This document shows, one piece after another, positions 34,299-42,873 of a stretch of 64,000 nucleotides of DNA (position 1 is its first letter; each line of letters begins with the position of its first letter). The notes beneath the pieces were generated by a model, which saw nothing but the letters and a program-made list of their open reading frames with translations, was not told the origin of the DNA and did no database searches. The stretch is taken from the NCBI GenBank assembly GCA_964505475.1, contig CAZDIJ010000008.1, positions 1 through 64,000 on the forward strand. Reading direction: 5' to 3'. Origin of the DNA: JAGXQV01 sp964505475. Lineage in GTDB: Bacteria; Pseudomonadota; Gammaproteobacteria; Burkholderiales; Sulfuricellaceae. The position numbers were made by a program, and so were the translations under genes.

Positions 34299-34631
34299 CT
34301 AGACGCAGCCGGTCGGCTTGGGCAAGCCGGCGATGCGGCAACCCTGCTTGGCCGGCCCATAGGGAAACAGCTCGTAGAGATACTTGGAGTTGCCCTTGTC
34401 CGCGCCGTATTCCTTGGTCATGGCTTTTTGCATCAAGCGGATGTTGGGCACCGTGCCGCTTTCGGCGAAGCCCTGGCGCAGGAAATTGATGACCTCCCAG
34501 TGGTTTTCGGTCAGATCCAGCTTTTCCTTGGCGGCGATGCTCCGCGCCAAATCCTCTGACCACAAGGAAAGATCGCGCAAGTAACCTTCCGGGTCGGTTT
34601 CCACGGTAATGCCGTTAATTTCAAATTCCAT
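34299..34631 (-). CDS. dsrC: DsrC/TusE-family sulfur carrier protein
   Basis: A 110-residue DsrC-family protein. The C-terminal arm carries both conserved cysteines, C98 and C109, in GCRIAGLPKPTGC (Cx10C). That arrangement defines true DsrC, which carries a trisulfide between the two cysteines in dissimilatory sulfur metabolism; TusE keeps only the last one. The middle has NHWEVINFLRQGFAESGTVP, the usual family core. AAGGAGA precedes the ATG. It is monocistronic here, with its own terminator and no dsrAB or tus genes nearby, so it is either an extra copy or a detached dsr gene of a sulfur oxidiser. Confidence 0.9.
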   Translation of the reverse strand: MEFEINGITVETDPEGYLRDLSLWSEDLARSIAAKEKLDLTENHWEVINFLRQGFAESGTVPNIRLMQKAMTKEYGADKGNSKYLYELFPYGPAKQGCRIAGLPKPTGCV

Positions 34632-34801
34632 GATGGTCTCCTTAATTCAAGTTTCAATATTAGGCTTGCTTGTGAACTTGGATTAAGTTTAATAAATCCA
34701 TACAATTCTTGTCAACTACTTTCTTGAAAAAATTTTCAGGTTATTTCATACCCCCCGGATAAGCGCGGTATAATGTTGAAAATTAAAGTAATTAGCCTGC
34801 C

Positions 34802-37800
34802 ATGTCCGCTTCCCCGCCCGCCTCGCCCATTTCCCGCTGCATGATCGCCGACCGCCAGCGTCTGCGCCGCCTGGAGCAGAAAATCCACGAACTGGCGCGT
34901 ACCGGCAAACCCCGCGACAAGCTGGCGGTACAACTGGAAACCCAACTGGCTGCCTCCGCAGCCATGGCCGCGCAGCGCCTGGCGGGGCTGCCCAAGCCAT
35001 CCTTTCCCGAGGAATTGCCGGTATCCGGCAAGCGCGCCGATATCGCCGCCGCCATATCCAATCATCAAGTGGTGATCGTCTGCGGCGAAACCGGCTCGGG
35101 TAAGACTACCCAGTTGCCGAAGATTTGCCTGGAGTTGGGGCGGGGCATCCACGGCCTGATCGGCCACACCCAGCCGCGCCGGCTGGCGGCGCGCACGGTG
35201 GCCGCACGCATCGCCCAGGAACTCGCCACCCCCCTGGGGCGCGCGGTAGGCTACAAGGTGCGCTTCAACGACAACATAGGCGCGGACAGCTATATCAAGC
35301 TGATGACCGACGGCATCCTGCTCGCCGAAACCCAGCACGACCGCCTCCTTTCCGCCTACGATACGATCATCATCGACGAGGCGCACGAACGCAGCCTCAA
35401 TATCGACTTCCTGCTCGGCTACCTCAAGCAGCTTCTGCCCAAGCGCCCCGACCTCAAGGTCGTCGTCACTTCCGCCACCATAGATGCCCGGCGCTTTTCG
35501 GAACACTTCGGCGGCGCGCCGGTGATCGAGGTATCGGGACGCCTGTACCCGGTGGAAATCCGCTACCGCCCGCTGAAAGCAGCATCCGGCAAGGGCGCCG
35601 ACAAGGAGGCCACGGAGGGCATGGAGGACGCCATCCTCGACGCGGTGGACGATCTCGCGCGCCTGCCGCAGGGCGGCGACATCCTGATCTTCCTGCCCGG
35701 CGAGCGGGAAATCCGCGACACCGCCGAAGCCTTGCGCAAGCACCACCCCGCCGGAGCCGAAATCCTGCCGCTCTATGCGCGCCTCTCCGCCGCCGAACAG
35801 GAGCGCATCTTCAAGCCGGGCGGCGGACGGCGCATCGTGCTCGCCACCAACGTGGCGGAAACCTCGCTCACCGTGCCGGGCATCCGCTACGTAATCGACC
35901 CCGGCCAGGCGCGCATCCTTAGATATAGTTACCGCGCCAAGGTCGAGCGCCTGCTGGTCGAAAACATCTCCCAAGCCTCCGCCAACCAGCGCGCCGGACG
36001 TTGCGGACGGGTGATGAGCGGGGTGTGCGTGCGCCTTTATTCCGAAGAAGACTTCGCCGTCCGCGCCGCCTACACCGACCCGGAAATCAGGCGCAGCAAC
36101 CTGGCGGCGGTGATCCTGCGCATGAAGGCGTTGGGGCTGGCCGACGTGGAGAATTTCCCCTTCATCGAGCCGCCCGACAGCCGCGCCGTCGCCGATGGCT
36201 TCAAGCTGCTGGAGGAACTCAACGCCGTCGATGAGCGCGGCGACCTGACGCCGCTGGGACAGGAACTGGCAAGGCTGCCGATCGACCCGCGCATCGGGCG
36301 CATGGTGCTGGCCGCCAAGACGGGCAACTGCCTTGCCGAAGTGCTCATCATCGCCGCCGCGCTGTCTCTGCAAGACCCGCGTGAGCGTCCGCTGGAGCAC
36401 CAGCAGGCGGCCGACGAGAAACACCGCCGCCACCAGGACGACAATTCCGATTTCCTGGCTTTTCTCAATCTCTGGCAGGCCTACGACGAGGCGCTCAAGC
36501 ACCAGAAATCGCGGCGCAAGCTCACCGACTGGTGCCGCGGCAACTTCCTTTCGCCGGTGCGGATGCGCGAATGGCGCGAACTGCATGGCCAGTTGCACAG
36601 CGTGGTGGCGGAAATGGGCTGGCGCGAAAACCAGGTGGCGGCGTCTTATGAGGAAATCCACCGCGCCCTGCTCGCCGGACTGCTCGGCAACATCGGCTTC
36701 AAGAGCGATGCCCAGGAATACGAGGGGGCGCGCGGCATCAAGTTTTCCCTCTTCCCCGGCTCAGCGCTGTTCAAGAAAGGGCCGAAATGGGCGATGGCGG
36801 CGGAACTCGCCGAGACCACCCGCCTCTACGCCCGCTGCGTGGCGAAAATCGAGCCGGAATGGCTGGAACAAGTGGGCGCCCATCTGACCAAGCGCCATTA
36901 TTTCGACCCGCATTGGGAAAAGCAGCCGGCGCAGGTGACGGCTTACGAGCGCGTCACCCTCTATGGCCTTACCGTCGTCTCCAGGCGGCGCGTCCACTAT
37001 GGCGCGATCCACCCCGGCGAGGCGCGCGAAATCTTCATCCGCGGCGCGCTGGCGGCGGGCGAATTCCTGACCCGCGCGCCGTTCTTCGAGCACAACCGCA
37101 AGCTGATCGCCGAAGTCGAGGAACTCGAGCACAAATCGCGCCGCCAGGATGTGCTGGTCGACGAGCACACCCTGTTCGCCTTCTACGATGCGCGCATCCC
37201 GGCGGGCATCCACAACGGCGCGGACTTCGAGAAATGGCGGCGCGAGGCGGAGAAGAGCAATCCGAAACTCCTATACATGACCCGCGACGACCTGATGCGC
37301 CACGGCGCGGATAGCGTCACCGAGGAACAGTTCCCGGAAACCCTCGCCGTCGCCGGCAGCGAGTGCCGGCTCACTTATCGCTTCGAGCCTGGCCACCCGC
37401 TCGACGGCGCCACCCTCGGCGTGCCGCTGCATCTCCTCAACCAGGTCGATGCCGAACGCTGCGAATGGCTGGTGCCGGGCATGCTGCGCGAGAAAGTCAC
37501 CTGGCTGGTCAAGGCGTTGCCCAAGCGCATCCGGGCGGCGTGCGTGCCGGTGCCCGAATTCGTCACCGGGGCGCTGGTTGCCTTTTCACCCTCTCCCCGC
37601 CCCTCTCCCGTCAAGGGAGAGGGAGTAAAAGCCCCCTCCCCCCTCGCGGGGGAGGGCTGGGGAGAGGGGGTACGGCGTTCTTTGAATGCAACGCTCGCCG
37701 CCCACATCCAGCGCAAGACCACCCAGGAAGTCCCGCCCGACGCCTGGAAGGGAAACGACCTCCCCGCCCACCTGCGCATGAATTTCCGCATCATCGACGA

Positions 37801-38752
37801 AGCCGGCGCGGAACTGGCGAGCGGGCGCGATCTCGCCGAACTCAAGGTCAAGCTCGGCCAGGCGGCGCGCCTCACCTTCGCCCGCGCACCGGAGCTGGAT
37901 GTCGAGCGCGAAGGACTGACCGCCTGGGATTTCGGCGATCTGCCGGAGAAGATCGCCTTCACGCGCAACGGCCACCCCATCACCGGCTACCCGGCGCTGG
38001 TGGATGAAGGCGAAAGCGTCGCCATCCGCCTCTTCGACACCCCCGAGGTCGCCGCCGCGGCGATGCGCGGTGGGGTGCGGCGGCTGCTGAGGCTGTCCCT
38101 GGCGGCGCAGATGAAGCAAGCGGAAAAAAATCTGCCCGGCTTCACCCAAAGCGCCATGCAGTTGCGCGCCGTGGACTCCCCCGACGATCTGCGCGAAGAC
38201 CTGCTCACGGCCATCGCCGACCGCGCCTTTATCGGCGAGGACGACATCCCCCGCAACGAAAAACAGTTCGCCGCGCAAAAGGATCGCGGCCGCGCCCGCC
38301 TGTCCGCCGTGGCCGATGGCGCCTGCCGCCAGCTTGGCGCCATCGCCGCCGAATACCACGCGATCCAGGGACGCCTGGCGAAAACCCCGCATCCGGTGGC
38401 GCGGGACATCCGCGAACAGCTCGGCAATCTGCTCTACAAAGGCTTTCTCGCCGCCACCCCATGGCCGCAACTGGCTCACCTGCCGCGCTATCTCAAGGCC
38501 ATCCTGCATCGTCTCGACAAGCTGCCCAACGAACGCGACGCCCGCCACATGGCGGCGATCCGCGAATGCTGGGAAATGTACGAAAAACGCTTGGAAAAGC
38601 ACCGCAAGGAAGGCGTCGCCGACCCGGCATTGGCGGATTTTCGCTGGATGATCGAGGAACTGCGCGTTTCGTTGTTCGCCCAGGAGTTGAAGACCCCTTA
38701 TCCGGTATCCACGAAGCGCCTCATGAAAATCTGGGACGGCGTGAAAAATTAG
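34802..38752 (+). CDS. hrpA: ATP-dependent RNA helicase HrpA (DEAH box)
   Basis: A 1316-residue helicase. Motif I is GETGSGKTT near residue 98, the DEAH box lies in IIIDEAHERSL, motif III is TSATID, and motif VI is QRAGRCGR. The DUF3418 region typical of HrpA follows in the C-terminal half. About 30 residues near 928-958 (SPSPRPSPVKGEGVK and the SPLAGEGWGEGV stretch) are encoded by C-rich/G-rich palindromes at about 37585-37675, an in-frame insertion absent from normal HrpA. Its position between domains may allow function. HrpA acts in ribosome rescue and mRNA processing. Confidence 0.94.
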   Translation: MSASPPASPISRCMIADRQRLRRLEQKIHELARTGKPRDKLAVQLETQLAASAAMAAQRLAGLPKPSFPEELPVSGKRADIAAAISNHQVVIVCGETGSGKTTQLPKICLELGRGIHGLIGHTQPRRLAARTVAARIAQELATPLGRAVGYKVRFNDNIGADSYIKLMTDGILLAETQHDRLLSAYDTIIIDEAHERSLNIDFLLGYLKQLLPKRPDLKVVVTSATIDARRFSEHFGGAPVIEVSGRLYPVEIRYRPLKAASGKGADKEATEGMEDAILDAVDDLARLPQGGDILIFLPGEREIRDTAEALRKHHPAGAEILPLYARLSAAEQERIFKPGGGRRIVLATNVAETSLTVPGIRYVIDPGQARILRYSYRAKVERLLVENISQASANQRAGRCGRVMSGVCVRLYSEEDFAVRAAYTDPEIRRSNLAAVILRMKALGLADVENFPFIEPPDSRAVADGFKLLEELNAVDERGDLTPLGQELARLPIDPRIGRMVLAAKTGNCLAEVLIIAAALSLQDPRERPLEHQQAADEKHRRHQDDNSDFLAFLNLWQAYDEALKHQKSRRKLTDWCRGNFLSPVRMREWRELHGQLHSVVAEMGWRENQVAASYEEIHRALLAGLLGNIGFKSDAQEYEGARGIKFSLFPGSALFKKGPKWAMAAELAETTRLYARCVAKIEPEWLEQVGAHLTKRHYFDPHWEKQPAQVTAYERVTLYGLTVVSRRRVHYGAIHPGEAREIFIRGALAAGEFLTRAPFFEHNRKLIAEVEELEHKSRRQDVLVDEHTLFAFYDARIPAGIHNGADFEKWRREAEKSNPKLLYMTRDDLMRHGADSVTEEQFPETLAVAGSECRLTYRFEPGHPLDGATLGVPLHLLNQVDAERCEWLVPGMLREKVTWLVKALPKRIRAACVPVPEFVTGALVAFSPSPRPSPVKGEGVKAPSPLAGEGWGEGVRRSLNATLAAHIQRKTTQEVPPDAWKGNDLPAHLRMNFRIIDEAGAELASGRDLAELKVKLGQAARLTFARAPELDVEREGLTAWDFGDLPEKIAFTRNGHPITGYPALVDEGESVAIRLFDTPEVAAAAMRGGVRRLLRLSLAAQMKQAEKNLPGFTQSAMQLRAVDSPDDLREDLLTAIADRAFIGEDDIPRNEKQFAAQKDRGRARLSAVADGACRQLGAIAAEYHAIQGRLAKTPHPVARDIREQLGNLLYKGFLAATPWPQLAHLPRYLKAILHRLDKLPNERDARHMAAIRECWEMYEKRLEKHRKEGVADPALADFRWMIEELRVSLFAQELKTPYPVSTKRLMKIWDGVKN
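37588..37672. repeat. Palindromic repeat inserted in frame within hrpA
   Basis: CCCTCTCCCGTCAAGGGAGA and CCCTCCCCCCTCGCGGGGGA form two adjacent hairpins inside the hrpA reading frame. The same sequence type occurs between nasA and the dmsBC-like gene and inside tex. The reading frame is kept and has no stop. Confidence 0.85.
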
Positions 38753-38826
38753 GCGATTCCCGGATAGCGCCGCATGGGAAGCCGTGCTATTTTCGCCTCC
38801 CCCTCAACCCATAAGGAAGAACAATC

Positions 38827-38994
38827 ATGATCGAAATCTGGCTGAACGGCACCCGTCTTTCCATGCTGATGCTCACCGCGTGGGGCAAAGAACCGGAAGT
38901 GGGGCAATCGTATACCCACCTTGGCCGCAACTATACGGTTGCCAAGGTAAGCACCGACCCCCGCACCAAGAACTACAAGGTGGAACTGGCCTGA
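38827..38994 (+). CDS. Unrecognised 55-residue protein
   Basis: The ATG at 38827 has AAGGAAG 8 bases upstream, and the frame ends TGA at 38992. The protein starts MIEIWLNGTRLSMLMLTAWG and ends YKVELA. It looks like a small beta-rich domain, with no Cys and no membrane segment. I do not recognise a family. It sits alone between hrpA and the kinase-like gene. Confidence 0.55.
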   Translation: MIEIWLNGTRLSMLMLTAWGKEPEVGQSYTHLGRNYTVAKVSTDPRTKNYKVELA

Positions 38995-39099
38995 CCATGG
39001 CGAAAGCGGGGGGTCGGCATCCGCCCGGAAGCGTCCGCCCTTTTTGCCGGCTGCAATACCGGCTAGAATAGCCCCGTACCCAACACAAGCGGAGCCGAC

Positions 39100-39792
39100 A
39101 TGCCCACCGATGCATATGACATCATCCAGGCGCTGGTCAAGGCGCAATTGGTCGAAGACACCTACGAGCGCGGCGAAAAACTGCATCCGGTGGTCGCCCT
39201 GTCGCGCGGCTACGGCAGCGGCGGCGAGGAGATCGGCCACGAACTGTCGCGCCGCCTGCAAGTCGGCTACTTCGACAAGGAAATCCTCAACGAAATCGTT
39301 TCCCAGAGCGGCGGCGACAAATACCTGCTGGAAAAGCTCGACGAAACCGTGAAGAACCGCTGGGACGCCTGGATACTCTCGTTCCTCTCCGGCGACAACG
39401 TGCTCAACGAAAACTACCAGCGCTACCTGGTCAACGTCATGCTCGGCATCCTCGATACCGGCGGCGTCATCATGGGGCGCGGCGCGCACCTGATCCTGGC
39501 GCAGCACGAGGTATTCCGCGTGCGCATCATCGGCTCGCCGGAAGCGTGCGCCAAGCGGGTGATGGCCAGCGAAGGGCTGACCATGGAAGCGGCGCTCAAG
39601 GAAGTGGACAAGAAAAACCACGAGCGCGGCAAGTTCGTCTGGGATTACTGGAAACACCGCCTCAGCGACCCGACCGAATTCGACCTGGTCATCAATACCG
39701 ATCATTTCCAGGATTTCACCCAGATCGCTGAACTGATTATCGACGCCATGCATGGCGTGGGCATCAAAACCGCCGCGCAGGTGGCGAAATGA
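39100..39792 (+). CDS. Cytidylate-kinase-like P-loop protein
   Basis: A 230-residue protein of the cytidylate kinase-like family (Cytidylate_kin2 type). VVALSRGYGSGGEEIGHELS is a P-loop-like glycine-rich segment in which the canonical GK[ST] is replaced by GGEE. DKEILNEIV, GVIMGRGAHLIL and VRIIGSPEACAKRVM follow the family layout. True Cmk phosphorylates CMP; members of this subgroup are uncharacterised and may bind nucleotides without normal kinase activity. It is coupled by a 4-base overlap to an orphan ATP synthase epsilon gene. Confidence 0.75.
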   Translation: MPTDAYDIIQALVKAQLVEDTYERGEKLHPVVALSRGYGSGGEEIGHELSRRLQVGYFDKEILNEIVSQSGGDKYLLEKLDETVKNRWDAWILSFLSGDNVLNENYQRYLVNVMLGILDTGGVIMGRGAHLILAQHEVFRVRIIGSPEACAKRVMASEGLTMEAALKEVDKKNHERGKFVWDYWKHRLSDPTEFDLVINTDHFQDFTQIAELIIDAMHGVGIKTAAQVAK

Positions 39793-40235
39793 CCGCCAAG
39801 ACCCGCGAAACCGCCGCCCTCGAACTCAGCATCGTCAGCGTCGAGGCCGAAATATTCAACGGCACGGCGCACAAGATCTCGGTGCCCGCGATGATGGGCG
39901 AAATCGGCATCCTGCCGCGCCACACGCCGCTAATTACCCGCCTGCGCGCCGGTGAAATCCGCGTTCACACCACCGACGGCAAGCAGGTGCTGATCTATGT
40001 ATCCGGCGGCCTGCTGGAAATCCAGCCGCACGTGGTGACCATCCTCGCCGATGCCGCCACCCGCGCCGCCAGCGCCGACCACGCAGCCGCCGAGGAGGCG
40101 CGCCGCCTCACCGAGGAAGCGATGGACAAGCAAAAACGCTTCGGCAGCCTCGACCGCGCCCACTCCGAACTGCTCGCCGCCGTCGCCGAACTCAGCGAAT
40201 TGCAGCGCCTGCAAAAGAAAAAGCGCCGCTGGTAA
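39789..40235 (+). CDS. atpC: Orphan F1 ATP synthase epsilon subunit
   Basis: A 148-residue epsilon subunit. The N-terminal beta-sandwich has LELSIVSVEAEIFNGTAHKI, MMGEIGILPRHTPLITRL and YVSGGLLEIQP. The two-helix C-terminus (ADHAAAEEARRLTEEAM and the following helix) carries a Lys/Arg-rich end. No other atp genes are present. It is translationally coupled to the cytidylate-kinase-like gene. It could be a second epsilon variant that modulates ATP synthase, or part of an alternative ATPase encoded elsewhere; the sequence cannot decide. Confidence 0.87.
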   Translation: MTAKTRETAALELSIVSVEAEIFNGTAHKISVPAMMGEIGILPRHTPLITRLRAGEIRVHTTDGKQVLIYVSGGLLEIQPHVVTILADAATRAASADHAAAEEARRLTEEAMDKQKRFGSLDRAHSELLAAVAELSELQRLQKKKRRW

Positions 40236-40250
40236 TCCCTCTTCCCCCGG

Positions 40251-40267
40251 CGCACCGCTATGGTGCG
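40251..40267. promoter_or_regulatory. NtrC-type binding site, distal
   Basis: GCACC-GCTAT-GGTGC is a perfect dyad matching the NtrC enhancer pattern GCAC(C/T)-N5-GGTGC. It also forms a 9-base-pair hairpin if transcribed, so a terminator for the upstream pair is an alternative, but no T tract follows. Confidence 0.6.
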
Positions 40268-40366
40268 CCGCCGCAGCCCCTCCGCAATACATATTTTCAG
40301 TTTATTTTTCAGTAAGTTGCATAAGCCTGCCGGCACTCCTCCGCCCCCTTTTTTCCAAGCCCTCCA

Positions 40367-40383
40367 TGCACCGATGAAGTGCG
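40367..40383. promoter_or_regulatory. NtrC-type binding site, proximal
   Basis: TGCACC-GATGA-AGTGCG fits the NtrC site pattern with one mismatch in the right core. It lies about 95 bases upstream of the -24 element, a normal enhancer distance. Confidence 0.6.
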
Positions 40384-40462
40384 CTCGCCACTCCGCGGCA
40401 TAAGCAGCAAAAAATCTACATTTTTCATCCAAAACAGCATGTTGCCTCCATCTTTACGAGGC

Positions 40463-40478
40463 TGGCACGGCTGTTGCT
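40463..40478 (+). promoter_or_regulatory. Sigma-54 (-24/-12) promoter of nrtA operon
   Basis: TGGCACGGCTGTTGCT matches the sigma-54 consensus TGGCAC-N5-TTGC(A/T) at every defined position. It lies 68 bases before the nrtA start. With the two NtrC-like sites it indicates induction under nitrogen limitation. Confidence 0.85.
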
Positions 40479-40545
40479 CACAAGACAAGCATTGGTTTAG
40501 TAGCATTTCATTGACTTGTTTCAATACTTAGATAAGGAGCACAGC

Positions 40546-41823
40546 ATGAGCAACGATACCGTCGGCAAACCGGAAGTCCGCGTGGACGACAGCAAAAGAA
40601 CTTTCGTGAAAAAAAGCGCGACCCTGCTCGGCGGCGCAGCGCTGATGTCGCTGGTGCCGCCCGGCGTGCGCAACGCGGCCTGGGCCGCCGGCTCCGACGC
40701 GCCGGAAAAACCCGAATTGAAGGTCGGCTTCATTCCCCTCACCGACTGCGCTTCGGTGGTGATGGCGGCAATGCAGGGTTTCGACAAGAAGTACGGGATC
40801 AAGATCGTTCCCACCAAAGAGGCCTCCTGGGCGGCGGTGCGCGACAAGCTCACCAACGGCGAACTGGATGCCGCCCACGTGCTGTACGGACTGGTCTATG
40901 GCGTGCATCTGGGCATCGGCGGCCCGAAGAAGGACATGTCGGTGCTGATGGCGATCAACAACAATGGCCAGGGCATCACCCTTTCCAACCAGTTGAAGGA
41001 CAAGGGCGTCACCGACGGCGCCTCCCTGCGCGCCTTGCTCACCAAGGAAAGCCGCGAATACACCTTCGCCCAGACCTTCCCCACCGGCACCCATGCGATG
41101 TGGCTGTATTACTGGCTGGCGGCGCACGGCATCAACCCCTTCACCGAAGCCAAGACGGTGGTGGTGCCGCCGCCGCAGATGGTCGCCAACATGCGCGTCG
41201 GCAACATGGACGGCTTCTGCGTCGGCGAACCGTGGAACGCCCGCGCCATTTTCGACAAGATCGGCTTTTCGGCGGCGACCAGCCAGGACATCTGGAAGGA
41301 TCACCCGGAAAAGGTGCTCGGCACCACCGCCGAATGGGTGCAGAAGTATCCCAACACCGCCCGCGCCCTGACCGCCGCCGTGCTGGAAGCCTCGCGCTTC
41401 ATCGACACCACCGCCAACCGCCACCAGGTCGCCACCACCATCGCCGACAAATCCTACGTCAACGCCCCGGTCGAGGTGATCGAAGGGCGCTTCATGGGAC
41501 ATTACGACAACGGCATCGGCAAGAAGTGGGAGGACCCCAACATGATGAGGTTCTACAACGACGGCGCGGTGAATTTCCCCTACCTCTCCGACGGGATGTG
41601 GTTCCTCACCCAGCACAAGCGCTGGGGTCTGCTCAAGGATGACCCGGATTACCTGGGCGTTGCCAAGAAGATCAACCAGATCGACATCTACAAGCAGGCC
41701 GCCGCGCTCACCAAGACGCCGGTTCCCAAGGAAGTCATGCGTTCCTCCAAGCTGATCGACGGCGTGGTGTGGGACGGCAAGGATCCCAAGGCCTACGCCG
41801 CCGGTTTCAAGGTCAGGGTTTGA
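40546..41823 (+). CDS. nrtA: Nitrate ABC transporter substrate-binding protein
   Basis: A 425-residue periplasmic binding protein of the NrtA/SsuA family. The N-terminus has a Tat-like signal with Lys-Arg in place of twin Arg (SKRTFVKKSATLLGG) and cleavage near AAWAAG. The core begins ELKVGFIPLTDCASVVMAA, which is characteristic of NrtA/NasF. It captures nitrate (possibly nitrite) for NrtB and NrtC. I start at the ATG at 40546, which has AAGGAG upstream; the frame is open further upstream without a good site. It is the first gene of the nitrate assimilation operon. Confidence 0.93.
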   Translation: MSNDTVGKPEVRVDDSKRTFVKKSATLLGGAALMSLVPPGVRNAAWAAGSDAPEKPELKVGFIPLTDCASVVMAAMQGFDKKYGIKIVPTKEASWAAVRDKLTNGELDAAHVLYGLVYGVHLGIGGPKKDMSVLMAINNNGQGITLSNQLKDKGVTDGASLRALLTKESREYTFAQTFPTGTHAMWLYYWLAAHGINPFTEAKTVVVPPPQMVANMRVGNMDGFCVGEPWNARAIFDKIGFSAATSQDIWKDHPEKVLGTTAEWVQKYPNTARALTAAVLEASRFIDTTANRHQVATTIADKSYVNAPVEVIEGRFMGHYDNGIGKKWEDPNMMRFYNDGAVNFPYLSDGMWFLTQHKRWGLLKDDPDYLGVAKKINQIDIYKQAAALTKTPVPKEVMRSSKLIDGVVWDGKDPKAYAAGFKVRV

Positions 41824-41892
41824 TGAAAAACCTCCCGGTTGGCTGGCTACAACGGCAGCCGGCCGGGACGGAACAAGCGAAAGGAAGTGGAA

Positions 41893-42792
41893 ATGAGCGC
41901 ACTCGCCGCAACGACAAACGATTTGGATGAAACGATGGACACCCCCAAGCCCCATGCCTCTCCCAAGGCGCCCAGTGAAATCAAGGCCGCCACGCCGCCG
42001 CTCGACAAACCTTCCGCCGGACAGATGCTCGGGACGGTGTTCCGGTGGCTGCTGCCGCCGGTGCTGGGGTTGCTGCTGTTCATCGGCATCTGGGCCTTGG
42101 TGTCGCAATCCAGCCCGCAACTGCCGACCCCGGCGAAGACCTGGAACTCAGCGGTGCAACTCTTCAGCGACCCGTTTTACCGCAAGGGTCCCAACGACCA
42201 GGGCATCGGCTGGAACATCCTCGCCTCGCTGGAGCGGGTCGGCATCGGCTTCGGCATGGCGGCCTTGATCGGCATCCCGCTGGGTTTCATGATCGGGCGT
42301 TTCCCCTTCCTCTCCGCCATGACCGCGCCGGTCATCAGCCTGTTGCGCCCGGTATCGCCGCTCGCCTGGCTGCCCATCGGCCTGCTGGTATTCAAGGCGG
42401 CCAACCCGGCGGCGATCTGGGTGATCTTCATCTCCAGCATCTGGCCGATGATTATCAACACCGCCGTGGGCGTGAACCGCATCCCCCAGGACTATATGAA
42501 CGTCGCCAAGGTGCTCAACCTGTCGGAGTGGAAAATCTTCACCAAGATCCTCTTCCCCGCCGTGCTGCCCTACATGATCACCGGCATCCGTCTCTCCATC
42601 GGCGTCGCCTGGCTGGTGATCGTCGCCGCGGAAATGCTCACCGGCGGCGTAGGCATCGGCTTCTGGGTGTGGGACGAATGGAACAACCTCAACGTCGAAC
42701 ACATCATCATCGCCATCTTCGTGGTCGGCATCGTCGGCCTGCTGCTGGAACAGGCGCTGGTGATGCTGGCGAAGCGATTCAGTTATGAATGA
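41893..42792 (+). CDS. nrtB: Nitrate ABC transporter permease
   Basis: A 299-residue integral membrane protein: cytoplasmic N-terminus of about 60 residues, then about six helices with a BPD_transp_1 domain. The EAA-like loop is at about DYMNVAKVLNLSEWKIFTKI, followed by LFPAVLPYMITGIRLSIGVAW. It forms the channel for the NrtA substrate. The start at 41893 follows GAAAGGAAG at good spacing. A family B hairpin separates it from the ATPase gene. Confidence 0.93.
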   Translation: MSALAATTNDLDETMDTPKPHASPKAPSEIKAATPPLDKPSAGQMLGTVFRWLLPPVLGLLLFIGIWALVSQSSPQLPTPAKTWNSAVQLFSDPFYRKGPNDQGIGWNILASLERVGIGFGMAALIGIPLGFMIGRFPFLSAMTAPVISLLRPVSPLAWLPIGLLVFKAANPAAIWVIFISSIWPMIINTAVGVNRIPQDYMNVAKVLNLSEWKIFTKILFPAVLPYMITGIRLSIGVAWLVIVAAEMLTGGVGIGFWVWDEWNNLNVEHIIIAIFVVGIVGLLLEQALVMLAKRFSYE

Positions 42793-42798
42793 TTTTTA

Positions 42799-42851
42799 AC
42801 CACGGGGAGCACGGGGGAAAACCCGTTTTTTATCCCCGTGCTCCCCGTGGT
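42799..42851. repeat. Family B hairpin, copy B5 (nrtB-nrtC spacer)
   Basis: ACCACGGGGAGCACGGGG (42799-42816) and its perfect complement at 42834-42851 enclose a 17-base loop: an 18-base-pair uninterrupted stem within a transcribed operon. It could act as a partial attenuator or an mRNA-stability element. Confidence 0.85.
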
Positions 42852-42873
42852 AATAGGTAATAAAGGAAGAGCT

